DNA of 64,000 nucleotides from Halomonas binhaiensis (GCF_008329985.2 NZ_CP038437.2:1426001-1490000), one strand, 5' to 3'; numbered from the stretch's first letter, positions 41,761 through 50,824 are shown. The notes: generated from the sequence alone by a model not told the origin. Numbers and translations: made by a program.

Positions 41761-43371
41761 TCAGATCAGAACCGTAAGCAGGTACAAGAAGGCCAGTGTC
41801 GCCAGGAAGAACACCACCAGCAGCCAGCTGATGCGGTCCACTTTTCCGGGAATCAGGTACCAACCTTGATCCTTGGCTGCGAGGTTCTGATCACGAAACA
41901 TGATCTTCTGCCCCTGAATGGTATAAGGCGAGAGTTCAGTCTGGCGTCCATCCAGCAGCAGGCTAACAACGATAGCGACTGGAATGTTGACCACTGCTCC
42001 TATTGCACAGAACCAAGGCCAGGCTATCTCGGTCTGGGTAGCGGCATACCAGACGGCCACGAAGCCGACGGCAACTCCGATTAACAGGCCACGCTCGGAG
42101 GTATGGCGAGAGAAAAAACCAAGTGCATACATGCTCAACTTGGCGCCAACGAAATATGAACCGACCTTGGTCAGCAACTGCAACACTGACCCTTCGCTTT
42201 GGGCGAACAGAATGGCAGGTACGATAATCAACACTGCCCAGCCTACCGTGAACCAGCGCGAGGCCTTGAGATAATGAGCCGAGGAAGCATCCTTCATGAA
42301 GTACTTCTCATAGAAATCAAGCGTCGTCACTGTTGCCAGCGAGTTGAGTGCGGAGTCAAGGCTCGACATTGATGCAGCGACCACTGCGGCAGCGACAATT
42401 CCCAGCAGGCCAGGCAAGCCATAGTCGGCAGCGAACTGCAATACGATGGTATTGCTGTTTTCGAACTCGCGGCCACCATAATAGCTATAGAACAGTACTC
42501 CCATGAACAGGAACAGGAAGTAGATGAAAAAAGCTGCAAATCCCATGAACAGGAAAGATTTTTTTGCATCGCCGATGTTCTTGGCCGCAAGCGCCCGCTG
42601 CACCACCATCTGGTTGGCACCATAGACAGTGACATGATAAAGCACCATGGCGATGACACCGGACCAGACGGTTGCCTCAACATGAGTGTCGAAGGACCAG
42701 TTCATGATATCCATCTTACCCTGAGCCTTGAGTTCGCCCAGGGTTGATACCAGAGATTCTGGCATGCGATCGAGCAGTGCATAGAAGATGATTCCAGCTC
42801 CCACCAGTAGAATCACTGCCTGCAACACATCCGTCCAGATGACTGCGGTGATCCCACCCATCAGGGTATATATCAGGGCGATCAAAGTGATCACCAGGAT
42901 GGCGGTAATGACATCAACACCGGTAATGAAGCTGAGCACCAGTGCAGTGGCATAAAGTACCGCGGCTGAGGACAGTGTCTGTGTCATCATGAAAATGATT
43001 GACATCACCCCCCGGGCTTTCTTGCCGAAGCGCTGCTCCTGATATTCGTAGATGGAGGCCACGCCGCTGTTGTAGAAGAACGGCAGGAACAGGGTTATCA
43101 CCAGGAATACCACCAACGGGTAGTTGATCTGAATCATCATCACGCCAAGTCCGTTGCTATAAGACCAGGCGGGGCCACCAAGAAACGACATGGCGCTGAC
43201 ATAAGTCGCCATTACCGATAAACCGATGGCCCACCAGGGAATGGACTTATTGCCGAGATAGTAGTCTTCGGCGCTGTTGACCTTAGTACTTAGCAGTGAC
43301 CCCATAGCCAGATTGCCTATGAGATAGACGATCAGGATCGTCCAATTGAGTAACCCGAAACTTTCCATCAT
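41761..43371 (-). CDS. sodium:solute symporter (SSS family)
   Basis: 536 residues, about 13-14 helices. SSS features: LGNKSIPWWAIGLSVMATYVSAMSF split as GNKSIPWWAIGLSV and YVSAMSFLGGPAW, the Na2-site serines in AAAVVAASMSSLDSALNSL, and FYEKYFMKDASSAHYLKASR. It resembles sodium/sugar and sodium/carboxylate carriers of bacterial catabolic clusters. It lies between the LacI regulator gene and the HisD-like operon, in the same leftward direction, with a LacI-type operator 54 bp upstream. It is the obvious inner-membrane importer for the cluster, as the porin is for the outer membrane. Confidence 0.92.
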   Translation of the reverse strand: MMESFGLLNWTILIVYLIGNLAMGSLLSTKVNSAEDYYLGNKSIPWWAIGLSVMATYVSAMSFLGGPAWSYSNGLGVMMIQINYPLVVFLVITLFLPFFYNSGVASIYEYQEQRFGKKARGVMSIIFMMTQTLSSAAVLYATALVLSFITGVDVITAILVITLIALIYTLMGGITAVIWTDVLQAVILLVGAGIIFYALLDRMPESLVSTLGELKAQGKMDIMNWSFDTHVEATVWSGVIAMVLYHVTVYGANQMVVQRALAAKNIGDAKKSFLFMGFAAFFIYFLFLFMGVLFYSYYGGREFENSNTIVLQFAADYGLPGLLGIVAAAVVAASMSSLDSALNSLATVTTLDFYEKYFMKDASSAHYLKASRWFTVGWAVLIIVPAILFAQSEGSVLQLLTKVGSYFVGAKLSMYALGFFSRHTSERGLLIGVAVGFVAVWYAATQTEIAWPWFCAIGAVVNIPVAIVVSLLLDGRQTELSPYTIQGQKIMFRDQNLAAKDQGWYLIPGKVDRISWLLVVFFLATLAFLYLLTVLI

Positions 43372-43424
43372 GGCGCCCCATTATCATTATCTTGGTTGGC
43401 AGTGCGGGGAAAAATGGCATGTTT

Positions 43425-43438
43425 TGAATACGATTGCA
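43425..43438. promoter_or_regulatory. LacI-type operator before the symporter gene
   Basis: TGAATACGATTGCA has the same CG centre and similar half-sites as the site at 41678-41691. It sits 54 bp upstream of the symporter start, in the gap after the LacI gene. Confidence 0.6.
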
Positions 43439-43568
43439 AAAATGAAGTGCACGTATCCATATCGAAATGCCATGCTGGGGAAAAAGAATAAAATTTTTCT
43501 AAATCAAGTGGTTATCGCAGTGCTGGCGAGGGTCTTACTCTTGCCGTCATGAGACTAAAGATTTAGAG

Positions 43569-44597
43569 CTAATCGAGAGTTGCTTCACGAACCGGAGATC
43601 GAACGCTATGACGCAGAATGGGAGTGACTGGCAGGATACGGCTCTCCGCGCGAAAGTCACCTTGTCGGATCTGCCGCAAGAGTAGTGTTGTGGCCTCTTC
43701 AACCATCTGGTCTACAGGTTGCCGCACGGTAGTCAGGCGATAACTTGGCCAAGCGGCAACCGGAGTATCGTCAAAGCCGATCACTGAGACATCCTCAGGG
43801 ATCCGTAAATTAAAGTCATCACGCAGGGTTTCCATGACCGCTATGGCCATGTGATCACTGGCGGCGAAAACCGCATCAGGGTAGGGAGGGGCTGTGAATA
43901 ATTGCCGTGTTGCTGCGCGTGCCTGCTCAAAGTCGTAGTCGCCATGGGCTATTGCATGGCATTGCTTGCCAAGCGAGGCCAAACCATCAACCAGTCCCTG
44001 ATAGCGATGACGGCTGGTAGAAGAACTCTCGAGCCCTGCCAAATAGGCGACCCGATCATGACCGGCCATGGCAAGGTAGCTGCCGACCCAGAAGCCACCA
44101 TGGTAGTTGTCACTGTAGACCTGACTGATTCCATCGAAATCTACCTTGCGATTGACGAGTACTACTGGAATGCCACTGTCGACACATTCGCGGGCCAGTG
44201 AGGAGGTGAGTGAGGCTGACATCATCAGAATACCATCCACTTGGCTTTGAAGTATGCGCTCCATGACGCCAGAAAAATCACCTGCCTCAGGAACCACGAA
44301 CAAAAGGAGATGATAATCTTCAGCTTGAAAACGCAATGAAGCTTTTTCAATGACCAGTGGATAGAACATGTTATCCAGGTGCGAGAGCACCAAGGCAATG
44401 GTACGCGACGATCGAGTGATCAGTGAGCGAGCGATACTGTTAGGTCGATAGCCAAGCTCCTTGGCAGCTTTGAGCACCTTGTTTTTGGTCTTCTCCGAGA
44501 TACTGGCCTTGGGAGAAAAGCAGCGGCTGACTGCCGACTGCGAAACTCCCGCACGCTCGGCAACATCGCGGGATGTAATCGTTCTCTTCCTCTGCAT
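43569..44597 (-). CDS. LacI/GalR family repressor
   Basis: 342 residues from the ATG at 44597. N-terminal LacI helix-turn-helix (TSRDVAERAGVSQSAVSRCF, hinge ELGYRPNSIARSL), then the periplasmic-binding-protein-like sensor (IALVLSHLDNMFYPLVIEKA, DAVFAASDHMAIAVMETLRD, VIGFDDTPVAAWPSYRLTTV). It precedes the symporter and the catabolic operon in the same direction. Two CG-centred palindromes with LacI-operator features lie before those genes. The family usually binds sugars or sugar acids, suggesting that the inducer of the cluster is a polyol, sugar acid or related compound. Confidence 0.93.
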   Translation of the reverse strand: MQRKRTITSRDVAERAGVSQSAVSRCFSPKASISEKTKNKVLKAAKELGYRPNSIARSLITRSSRTIALVLSHLDNMFYPLVIEKASLRFQAEDYHLLLFVVPEAGDFSGVMERILQSQVDGILMMSASLTSSLARECVDSGIPVVLVNRKVDFDGISQVYSDNYHGGFWVGSYLAMAGHDRVAYLAGLESSSTSRHRYQGLVDGLASLGKQCHAIAHGDYDFEQARAATRQLFTAPPYPDAVFAASDHMAIAVMETLRDDFNLRIPEDVSVIGFDDTPVAAWPSYRLTTVRQPVDQMVEEATTLLLRQIRQGDFRAESRILPVTPILRHSVRSPVREATLD

Positions 44598-45060
44598 ACC
44601 TGTCGACCTCGGAAAGAATACGTAATCAACATTATCAGATGTAGTGCTGAAAATCTTCCAGCAGCCTAAAATGCCGCATGTTTTCAATATGTTATTTTTT
44701 TGATTTCTATCAGCCTGGTGCAATTCAAGCACTTTCCATATGACGGCACTATAACCTTTCAATCATCTATGCAACCTGGGCAACAAAAACCATCATGAGA
44801 TCAATATCGGATCGGTAAGACGGATAGTTTTATGCCGTATCTGCCGCAGTGAGGAAAGATAATGCCCGATATCCCCGTCAATCTTCGATACGAGTATGGC
44901 TGCGGCCTTCGCAGTGCTGTGAAGAAGACAAGGATCTCATCGTCAAGAGTGGTATCACACTTGATTGGCTGGACATCTGTTGGTCATCGAAGCACTGGGA
45001 CGACATGGGCATCGGTCCGTCACTGCGAATGCAACCATATGCAAACAGGCTGATAACATC
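44598..45060. other. region upstream of the LacI gene, no supported gene
   Basis: 463 bp. It holds the LacI promoter at its left end, with a weak operator-like AGAATACGTAATCA (44615-44628). The right part may be further unrecognisable remnant of the MFS pseudogene. Open frames on both strands here show no motif or ribosome site. Confidence 0.5.
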
Positions 45061-45490
45061 GACACCTGCTATCGAGCGATATTGCCCGCGTCCAGCAGAT
45101 AGGCGTGCTGGGCACGGGCATCCATGGAAGTACAGGAATGCAAGAGCAGAAGCCACCCAAGGCAATGCTCTCCGGTGACGCCAGCGCCAGAATGCTGTGA
45201 GTATCGTGGCTAGCAAAACCAATGGCCCCGTAAATCAGTGCTCCCATGGCGGTCAACTGCCTCCCGATATGAAAAGGGGAAAAGCGCTTGGGCGAGGGGG
45301 GCCAAGAAGCGTTCATATCACCAGTCCTACCGGCAAATTGGTGAAAAAATCCAGCGCCAGTCAACTCCCGCCAACAGGCCTCCGATCACGGTCCAGAGGT
45401 GGCCGCCACTGCTCCCCCGTGGACCATAAGACCACCGTATGCACCTGCTTGACCGGGTTGCTATAAGCTTGCCGGATCAGTGCAATGAAC
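45061..45490 (-). pseudogene. decayed MFS (DHA2/EmrB-like) transporter fragment
   Basis: Read leftward from 45490 in changing frames, the segment encodes LIRQAYSNPVKQ, GGAVAATSG, VIGGLLAGVDWRWIF, FTNLPVGLVI, GRQLTAMGALIYGAIGFAS and MDARAQHAYLLDAGNIAR, the order found in 14-helix drug:proton antiporters. Frames are broken at a G-run near 45416, near 45392 and at a T-run near 45345, and a stop follows GLVI. At least four lesions are needed to explain it, so this is a genuine relic, with both ends of the gene missing. Confidence 0.8.
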
Positions 45491-45528
45491 GACCAATGAC
45501 CCTCCATCATTGAGTCTGAGGATCCATC

Positions 45529-46374
45529 ATGCCAACACTGGAACTGCTGGCCTGGCACCGCGCTTTCGGCCAGTTGCTGGACAAGCTCGACGATAGCGGT
45601 TTCTGGCTATCGTTGATTCGCCTGCTGCGTGGGAAAGCCGACTTTCACACCTGGGCGGTATTGCTGTACTTGCCTCATCAGGCGCCACGTATTCTGGCGC
45701 ACAGTGGTGAAGAGGAGGGCAGCGACCAGGAACTGTTCGACGACTACCGGAAGGGGCTGTATCTGCTCGATCCCTTCTATGTCGCCCTGACAGACCGGCA
45801 GCGTGAAGGGCTCTATCGCCTGGATGATGTTGCGCCTGACTGTTTTGCTTCCACGGAGTACTACCAGCGTTATTTCCAGCGCAATGTGGTGAGTGATGAA
45901 GTGCAGTTCAATCTGGCTCTGGAAGGTGGTGCTACCTTGGCGTTGTCGCTGGGAACGCGCCAGCCATACAGTGATGAGGCGATGGGCTTGTTCAGCCTGG
46001 TCCAGCCCTGGTTGTTGCCGTTGATGCGTCAGCGCTGGCGTCATGAGAGGCAGCGGGCTGGTACCGATAGTGATCATCGGGACCTTCCCGGAGGGGAGGA
46101 ACCGAGTGTGTCTCTGGCACCAGAACTGGATGTCTCGAAGGGGATTCGTCTCCTGGATGAAGGCGTGCTGACAGAGCGTGAACGGCAAGTCTGCCAACTG
46201 ATGCTGGGGGGCGGGTCGGCCAAGAGTATTGCGCGCAAGCTGGACATCAGTGTCGAGACCGTACGCAGCCATCGCCGCCATCTCTACCACAAGCTCGGCG
46301 TCAGCACTCAGTCGGAGCTGTTTGCTCTGTTCTGGGCCAGCTATTCGGGTACCCCGTCACGTGATGGTGGCTGA
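45529..46374 (+). CDS. LuxR-type regulator
   Basis: 281 residues. The C-terminal 65 residues form a LuxR/NarL helix-turn-helix (LTERERQVCQLMLGGGSAKS, ISVETVRSHRRHLYHKLGV). The N-terminal about 200 residues are unrecognised, predicted globular, and lack a response-regulator receiver or an evident acyl-homoserine-lactone pocket (SGFWLSLIRLLRGKADFHTW). It converges with the flavoenzyme operon, ending 56 bp from it. Proteins of this build often control amine catabolism genes, but the target here cannot be read. Confidence 0.85.
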   Translation: MPTLELLAWHRAFGQLLDKLDDSGFWLSLIRLLRGKADFHTWAVLLYLPHQAPRILAHSGEEEGSDQELFDDYRKGLYLLDPFYVALTDRQREGLYRLDDVAPDCFASTEYYQRYFQRNVVSDEVQFNLALEGGATLALSLGTRQPYSDEAMGLFSLVQPWLLPLMRQRWRHERQRAGTDSDHRDLPGGEEPSVSLAPELDVSKGIRLLDEGVLTERERQVCQLMLGGGSAKSIARKLDISVETVRSHRRHLYHKLGVSTQSELFALFWASYSGTPSRDGG

Positions 46375-46430
46375 GGTGGGGCACTCCAACCGACGAGCAT
46401 CACGTGTGCTCTCCCACGCCTTGCTTTCGT

Positions 46431-47846
46431 TCACTCGATCACTGAAGCGAAAGCGTCATTCAAGCGTGTGAGTCCGTTGCTGAGCACAGGAATGTGACGC
46501 TGACGGCGCATGAGAGCCTCTTCGCCGGCGTAGCTGAAGAGAATGGTTTGCGCGGCCAGCCAGCGTACCGGCTCAGGTTCCCAGCGCTTGACCACCTGTG
46601 TCAGTGAATGATTGTCGAACACCCATGGCATGCGCGTCAGCTCGGTGTCGCGTTGAAGAATCATGTCAGCGAGCGTGCGTCCCATCAGGTGAGTTGCGGC
46701 GACACCTTCCCCGGCATAGCCTCCCGCGTTAGCGAGTCCTTGCTTGCGGTCCAGTACGACGTGGGGCCGGAAACTGCGTGAAAGACCCAACGAACCACCC
46801 CAGCCATGGGTGATGTTCACACCTTCCAGGGCAGGAAACATGTCGACGAGAAGGTCACGGCGCATGGCCATGTCGCTGGCGCTGATGCCCGTGTCATGAC
46901 GCGGATGGGCTCCCAGGCGATAGGCTCCACGGGCGCCGAAGACCAGGCGGCCGTCGCGGGTGCGCTGGCCGTAGTTGATCAGGCGGCTGGCATCGGCAAA
47001 GGTAGGGCGGTCGTGCAGTCCGACTTCCTGCCAGGTGGATTCACTGAGAGGCTCGGTGGCAATGATCAGGCTCTGCACGGGAATGACGTGCTGGCGCACA
47101 TGGCCCAGATGTTCGCTGTAGCCTTCGGTAGCCTGCACGATCGTTTGTGCGGAAACACTGCCCTCGTGAGTACTCACTCGCCGTTCAGACATGGCACAGA
47201 CTCGACTGTGTTCGTACAGGCGCACTCCCATGGCATCCAGACGCTGAACCAGGCCATTGACCAGCTTGCGCGGATGAATGGTGGCGACCTGGCGATGCCA
47301 GATACCGCCATAAGGATTGCGCATGCGTGCCATGGCGCTGAGCTCATCGGCATTGAGCCATACGCAGTCTTGCTCAGCGTGGCCGATTTCCAGTAAATGC
47401 TCTCGGTAGTGGCGCTGGATCGATTCCTGCGCAGGGTAGCGGGCGGCAGCATAGAGTGCCCCGCCTTTATGAAAATCCGCATCGATACCTTCTGTGGCGA
47501 GTGTGGCGCCGAGATGGTCGACGTTGTTGGCCAGCAAGCGGCAGCAGGCTTGGCGCTGCTGGCGATCCAACCCATGCAGATGACGCTCCAGTCCTGCGAG
47601 GTTACCTACCACCCAGCCGCCATTGCGTCCTGACGCACCATGTCCGAAGCGCTCGGCTTCCAACACGACGACTTCCAGCTGCGGAGCTTCATGCTTGAGG
47701 TAATAAGCGCTCCATAGTCCGGTAAAACCACCACCGACGATGACCACATCGGCTTGCAAGGGACCTTCCAGCCTGGCAAACGGCGCACAGGGCTCACCCT
47801 GTGAGTCGTCCCAGTAAATGTTGTGAGAGGTGTGTTCTGTGTTCAT
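46431..47846 (-). CDS. FAD-dependent amine oxidoreductase, PuuB-like (1)
   Basis: 471 residues of the D-amino-acid-oxidase/PuuB family: dinucleotide motif DVVIVGGGFTGLWSAYYLK (about 34-52), the GHGASGRNGGWVVGNL segment characteristic of gamma-glutamylputrescine oxidase relatives, and GGYAGEGVAATHLMGRTLAD near the C-terminus. Such enzymes oxidise a primary or secondary amine with oxygen or another acceptor. GGGAA precedes the start. It is the last gene of a leftward operon with an NhaC antiporter and a second, similar flavoenzyme, and therefore probably acts in polyamine or amine breakdown. Confidence 0.88.
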   Translation of the reverse strand: MNTEHTSHNIYWDDSQGEPCAPFARLEGPLQADVVIVGGGFTGLWSAYYLKHEAPQLEVVVLEAERFGHGASGRNGGWVVGNLAGLERHLHGLDRQQRQACCRLLANNVDHLGATLATEGIDADFHKGGALYAAARYPAQESIQRHYREHLLEIGHAEQDCVWLNADELSAMARMRNPYGGIWHRQVATIHPRKLVNGLVQRLDAMGVRLYEHSRVCAMSERRVSTHEGSVSAQTIVQATEGYSEHLGHVRQHVIPVQSLIIATEPLSESTWQEVGLHDRPTFADASRLINYGQRTRDGRLVFGARGAYRLGAHPRHDTGISASDMAMRRDLLVDMFPALEGVNITHGWGGSLGLSRSFRPHVVLDRKQGLANAGGYAGEGVAATHLMGRTLADMILQRDTELTRMPWVFDNHSLTQVVKRWEPEPVRWLAAQTILFSYAGEEALMRRQRHIPVLSNGLTRLNDAFASVIE

Positions 47847-47914
47847 GGCGGTTCCCTGGATGAACGGTCCTTGAATGGTTCCTTGAATACCCTAGCCCTT
47901 GAATCAACCTGCCC

Positions 47915-49294
47915 TTACATGACAAAGCCCAGCACCAGATACATGGCGGCAGCCAGGCAGCCAGCCAAGGCTGCATAAGGCAGCTGGGTGAGGGCATGCT
48001 GGAAAGGCGTACAACCGCTGGCCTGGGCGGTCAGGACCGTGGCATCGGAATAGAAACAGGCGTGGCTGCCAAAGGTACTGGCCGACAGGGTCGCACCGAT
48101 GACCAGTGTCATGTCGGCATCAAGGTTCTGCCCGAGAGTGGTGACGATCGGCAGAATGATGACAAATACCCCCCAGTTGGAGCCGGTGGCAAAGGATACG
48201 AAGCCCATCAGCGTGAAGATGATGAAGGGCAGCATCTCGGCATTGATGAGTGGCTGGACGCTGTTGATGATGTATTCGTTCAGTCCCAGTGTGGTATTGA
48301 CCTCGTTGAACAGGAAGGCCGCGACCAGCACGGCCAGCGCATCGAGCATCGACTTGAAGCCTTCGAGAATATTGTCGAAGGTCTGGCTGGGGGTCAGTTT
48401 CTTCAAGGCAATGAAGGCAACGATCATGCCGCCCAGGGTGACGAAGATGCCCATCAGGAAGTCGAGATCGAACCACCAGGTGAAGAAGGCCAGTGACATC
48501 ATCGGCAGCAGGAACATCCAGATACTGCTTTCGGTGGTGTCACTGGCCTGCAGGTGAGCAATCTCGTCGTCGATATGTTCGGCTCCGGGAGGCACGCACT
48601 TGCCTTCGTTCTGGGCACGCAGTTCGGCGCGCTTCATTGGCCCCAGCAGCGGTATCTTGCCATAGGCGACCAAGGGGACCAGGGCGACAGCCAGCCAAGG
48701 ATAGAACATGAAGGGGATGGCCTGAATATAGGCCAGCACGCCAGCGCCATCCGGTGCCAGGCCATTCTTCTCGATCAAGGCGCCGAAGAATACCGCCCAG
48801 GTCGAGATGGGAATCAGCACACTGACTGGCGCAGCGGTGGAATCGATCACGTAGGCCAGCATCTCGCGCGATGTCTTGAAGCGGTCGGTGACCTGACGCA
48901 TCGAAGTGCCAACGGCCAAGGAATTCAGGTAGTCATCGACGAACAGGATGATGCCCATGAACCAGCAGCCCAGCAAGGCACGCGGCTTGTTGGTGATATA
49001 GCGCAGCAAACCGGTGGCGAAAGCCTTGGAAGCACCGGACTTGAGCAACAGGGCGATGATACTGCCCATCAAACCACAGACCATGATGACCCAGGCGACG
49101 TCTTCGTCAGTCATCACGGCCATCAGGCTATCCGACAAGGTCGACAGGGCATCGCCGGGACCAATCAACAGCGTACCGACAAAGGCCCCTGTGACCAGGG
49201 GTTCCAGGGCTCTTCGGGTCCATAGTGCCAGGGCCAATACGACGACGGTCGGCAATAGAACCCACAGCCCGCTCAGAGGGAAGATGGCATCCAT
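47915..49294 (-). CDS. NhaC-family antiporter
   Basis: 459 residues, 11-12 helices. NhaC/YqkI-type sequence: MVCGLMGSIIALLLKSGASKA, FVDDYLNSLAVGTSMRQVTDRF, DSTAAPVSVLIPISTWAVFF, and a conserved TGSNWG in the C-terminal half. NhaC proteins exchange sodium for protons; relatives such as MleN exchange organic acids. Encoded between two putative amine oxidases and behind a GntR-controlled promoter, it may instead move the amine or its product. GGAG lies 7 bases before the start. Confidence 0.87.
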   Translation of the reverse strand: MDAIFPLSGLWVLLPTVVVLALALWTRRALEPLVTGAFVGTLLIGPGDALSTLSDSLMAVMTDEDVAWVIMVCGLMGSIIALLLKSGASKAFATGLLRYITNKPRALLGCWFMGIILFVDDYLNSLAVGTSMRQVTDRFKTSREMLAYVIDSTAAPVSVLIPISTWAVFFGALIEKNGLAPDGAGVLAYIQAIPFMFYPWLAVALVPLVAYGKIPLLGPMKRAELRAQNEGKCVPPGAEHIDDEIAHLQASDTTESSIWMFLLPMMSLAFFTWWFDLDFLMGIFVTLGGMIVAFIALKKLTPSQTFDNILEGFKSMLDALAVLVAAFLFNEVNTTLGLNEYIINSVQPLINAEMLPFIIFTLMGFVSFATGSNWGVFVIILPIVTTLGQNLDADMTLVIGATLSASTFGSHACFYSDATVLTAQASGCTPFQHALTQLPYAALAGCLAAAMYLVLGFVM

Positions 49295-49348
49295 TCAATG
49301 TCTCCAGGGTTGTTATTGTGAGAAGACGCTGCCTGAAAGAGAGGGGTG

Positions 49349-50689
49349 TCAGCGCAGCTTTTCGCGCAGCTGGTAGTACCACATGCCAGCAGACAGCAGG
49401 CCGTTGCCGATGCGCTCGCTGACCGGAATCCGCCAGTGGTGCATATTGGCGAACAGGTCGAATTCCTTGAGTTGTCCACTGACGGCATTGGCCATGATTT
49501 CACTGACAATGTGCGAAGTGGCGATGCCATGCCCGGAATAGCCCTGGGCATAGAACACATTGGGCGACAGCTTGCCGAGCTGCGGGATACGGTTGATGAC
49601 GATGCCGGCCATGCCTTGCCACTGGAAGTCCAGTGCCATGCCCTTGAGCTGGGGGAAGGTATGTTCCAGGCGGGGGCGTAATTCGGCACCGATGTCAGCG
49701 GAAGGTTTGCCTGAGTAGTTGGCGCCCCCGCCGAACAGCAGGCGACCGTCCGCGGTCAGGCGGTAATAATCGAGCACGAAGCGAGTGTCATACACGGCCA
49801 GGTCCTCGGGGTTTACCGATGCCTGTTGTGCCTCCGTCAACGGAGCAGTGGTGACGATACCCAAGGCCGCAGGGAACAGCTTGCCTTGCAGCGCCTTGCG
49901 CTCAAGGCGGTGGTAGGCATTGCCCGCCAGCACTACGCTGTCGGCGATCACCCGTCCCTTGGCAGTGACCACTGCGGGGGTATCGCCATGCAGGATGTCG
50001 AGTACCGGTGAATGTTCGAACAGTTTGACGCCAAGAGACGCCGCTGCACGGGCCTCGCCCAGACACAGGTTGAGTGGGTGCAAGTGCATGTTGAAGTTGT
50101 TGCGAATGGCGCCGTGATACAGCGAGGTACCGATGACATTCGCCGTGGCTGGCGCATCGAGCCATTCCACATGCTGACCGATCTCGTGCTGCTGTGAAGC
50201 CTCATAATCGCGTCTGAGTTCATTGATATGGCTAGGCTTGTAGGCTGCCTGCAGGTGTCCGAACTTGAGGTCACAGGGAATCGCATACTTGTCGACACGC
50301 TGGCGGATGATGCGATGTCCACGCCAGCGCAGGTTCCAGACGAAATCTTCCGCGTTCTCCTGGCCCAGCCTCTTGCCCAATTGCTTGAGCATGGCGTCCT
50401 GGCCCGACAGGCTGCCGGTCACCTGACCGCCATTGCGTCCGCTTGCCCCCCAGCCGATCTTGTTGGCTTCCACCACCGCTACCTGAAAACCACGCTCAGC
50501 CAGCTCAATGGCAATATTCACTCCAGTGAAGCCGCCACCGATGATGGCAACATCGACACGTTGATCGCCTTCCAGTTGCGGATAATCGGACGCCTGATGA
50601 ATCGTGGCCGCGTAGTAGGAAGAACAGTAGGAAGCACAGTAGGAAGGGCTGTGAGGAGAGCTGTGAGAAGAGTCGCGCGATTCGGACAT
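49349..50689 (-). CDS. FAD-dependent amine oxidoreductase, PuuB-like (2)
   Basis: 446 residues from the ATG at 50689 (AGGAG 6 bases upstream). PuuB-like: VDVAIIGGGFTGVNIAIELA, IGWGASGRNGGQVTGSLSG, YAQGYSGHGIATSHIVSEIM. E. coli PuuB oxidises gamma-glutamylputrescine to the aldehyde; this is a close family member and the better PuuB candidate of the two in the operon. The N-terminus (residues 3-30) is an oddity: imperfect four-residue repeats rich in Ser, His, Pro, Tyr and Cys (SHSSPHSPSYCASYCSSYYA), encoded by 12-bp units. First gene of the operon; tandem operators lie just upstream. Confidence 0.9.
   Translation of the reverse strand: MSESRDSSHSSPHSPSYCASYCSSYYAATIHQASDYPQLEGDQRVDVAIIGGGFTGVNIAIELAERGFQVAVVEANKIGWGASGRNGGQVTGSLSGQDAMLKQLGKRLGQENAEDFVWNLRWRGHRIIRQRVDKYAIPCDLKFGHLQAAYKPSHINELRRDYEASQQHEIGQHVEWLDAPATANVIGTSLYHGAIRNNFNMHLHPLNLCLGEARAAASLGVKLFEHSPVLDILHGDTPAVVTAKGRVIADSVVLAGNAYHRLERKALQGKLFPAALGIVTTAPLTEAQQASVNPEDLAVYDTRFVLDYYRLTADGRLLFGGGANYSGKPSADIGAELRPRLEHTFPQLKGMALDFQWQGMAGIVINRIPQLGKLSPNVFYAQGYSGHGIATSHIVSEIMANAVSGQLKEFDLFANMHHWRIPVSERIGNGLLSAGMWYYQLREKLR
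50607..50666 (-). repeat. 12-bp tandem units in the flavoenzyme N-terminus
   Basis: Two units of TCTCACAGCTCT type followed by three of TCCTACTGTGCT type on the coding strand, encoding SHSS-PHSP and SYCA-SYCS-SYYA. Unit length preserves the frame. Confidence 0.7.
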
Positions 50690-50714
50690 GGACGCTCCTG
50701 TCGAGGATGAAAAA

Positions 50715-50739
50715 GTGTGATCACACGTTGTGATCACAC
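50715..50739. promoter_or_regulatory. tandem TGTGATCACA operators between PuuB-like and GntR genes
   Basis: Two perfect palindromes TGTGATCACA at 50716-50725 and 50729-50738, 13 bp apart centre to centre, in the divergent gap 26 bp upstream of the flavoenzyme start. They are the probable binding sites of the adjacent GntR regulator. The first extends into GTGATCACACGT, repeated exactly at 30821-30832. Confidence 0.8.
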
Positions 50740-50824
50740 TAGCAGGGGCATACCCTGTACACAAGGATGTGTTGCTCAGCACCTTGGCATTGGCTGCATG
50801 ACAGCAAGGAATGATGGGGTGAAA

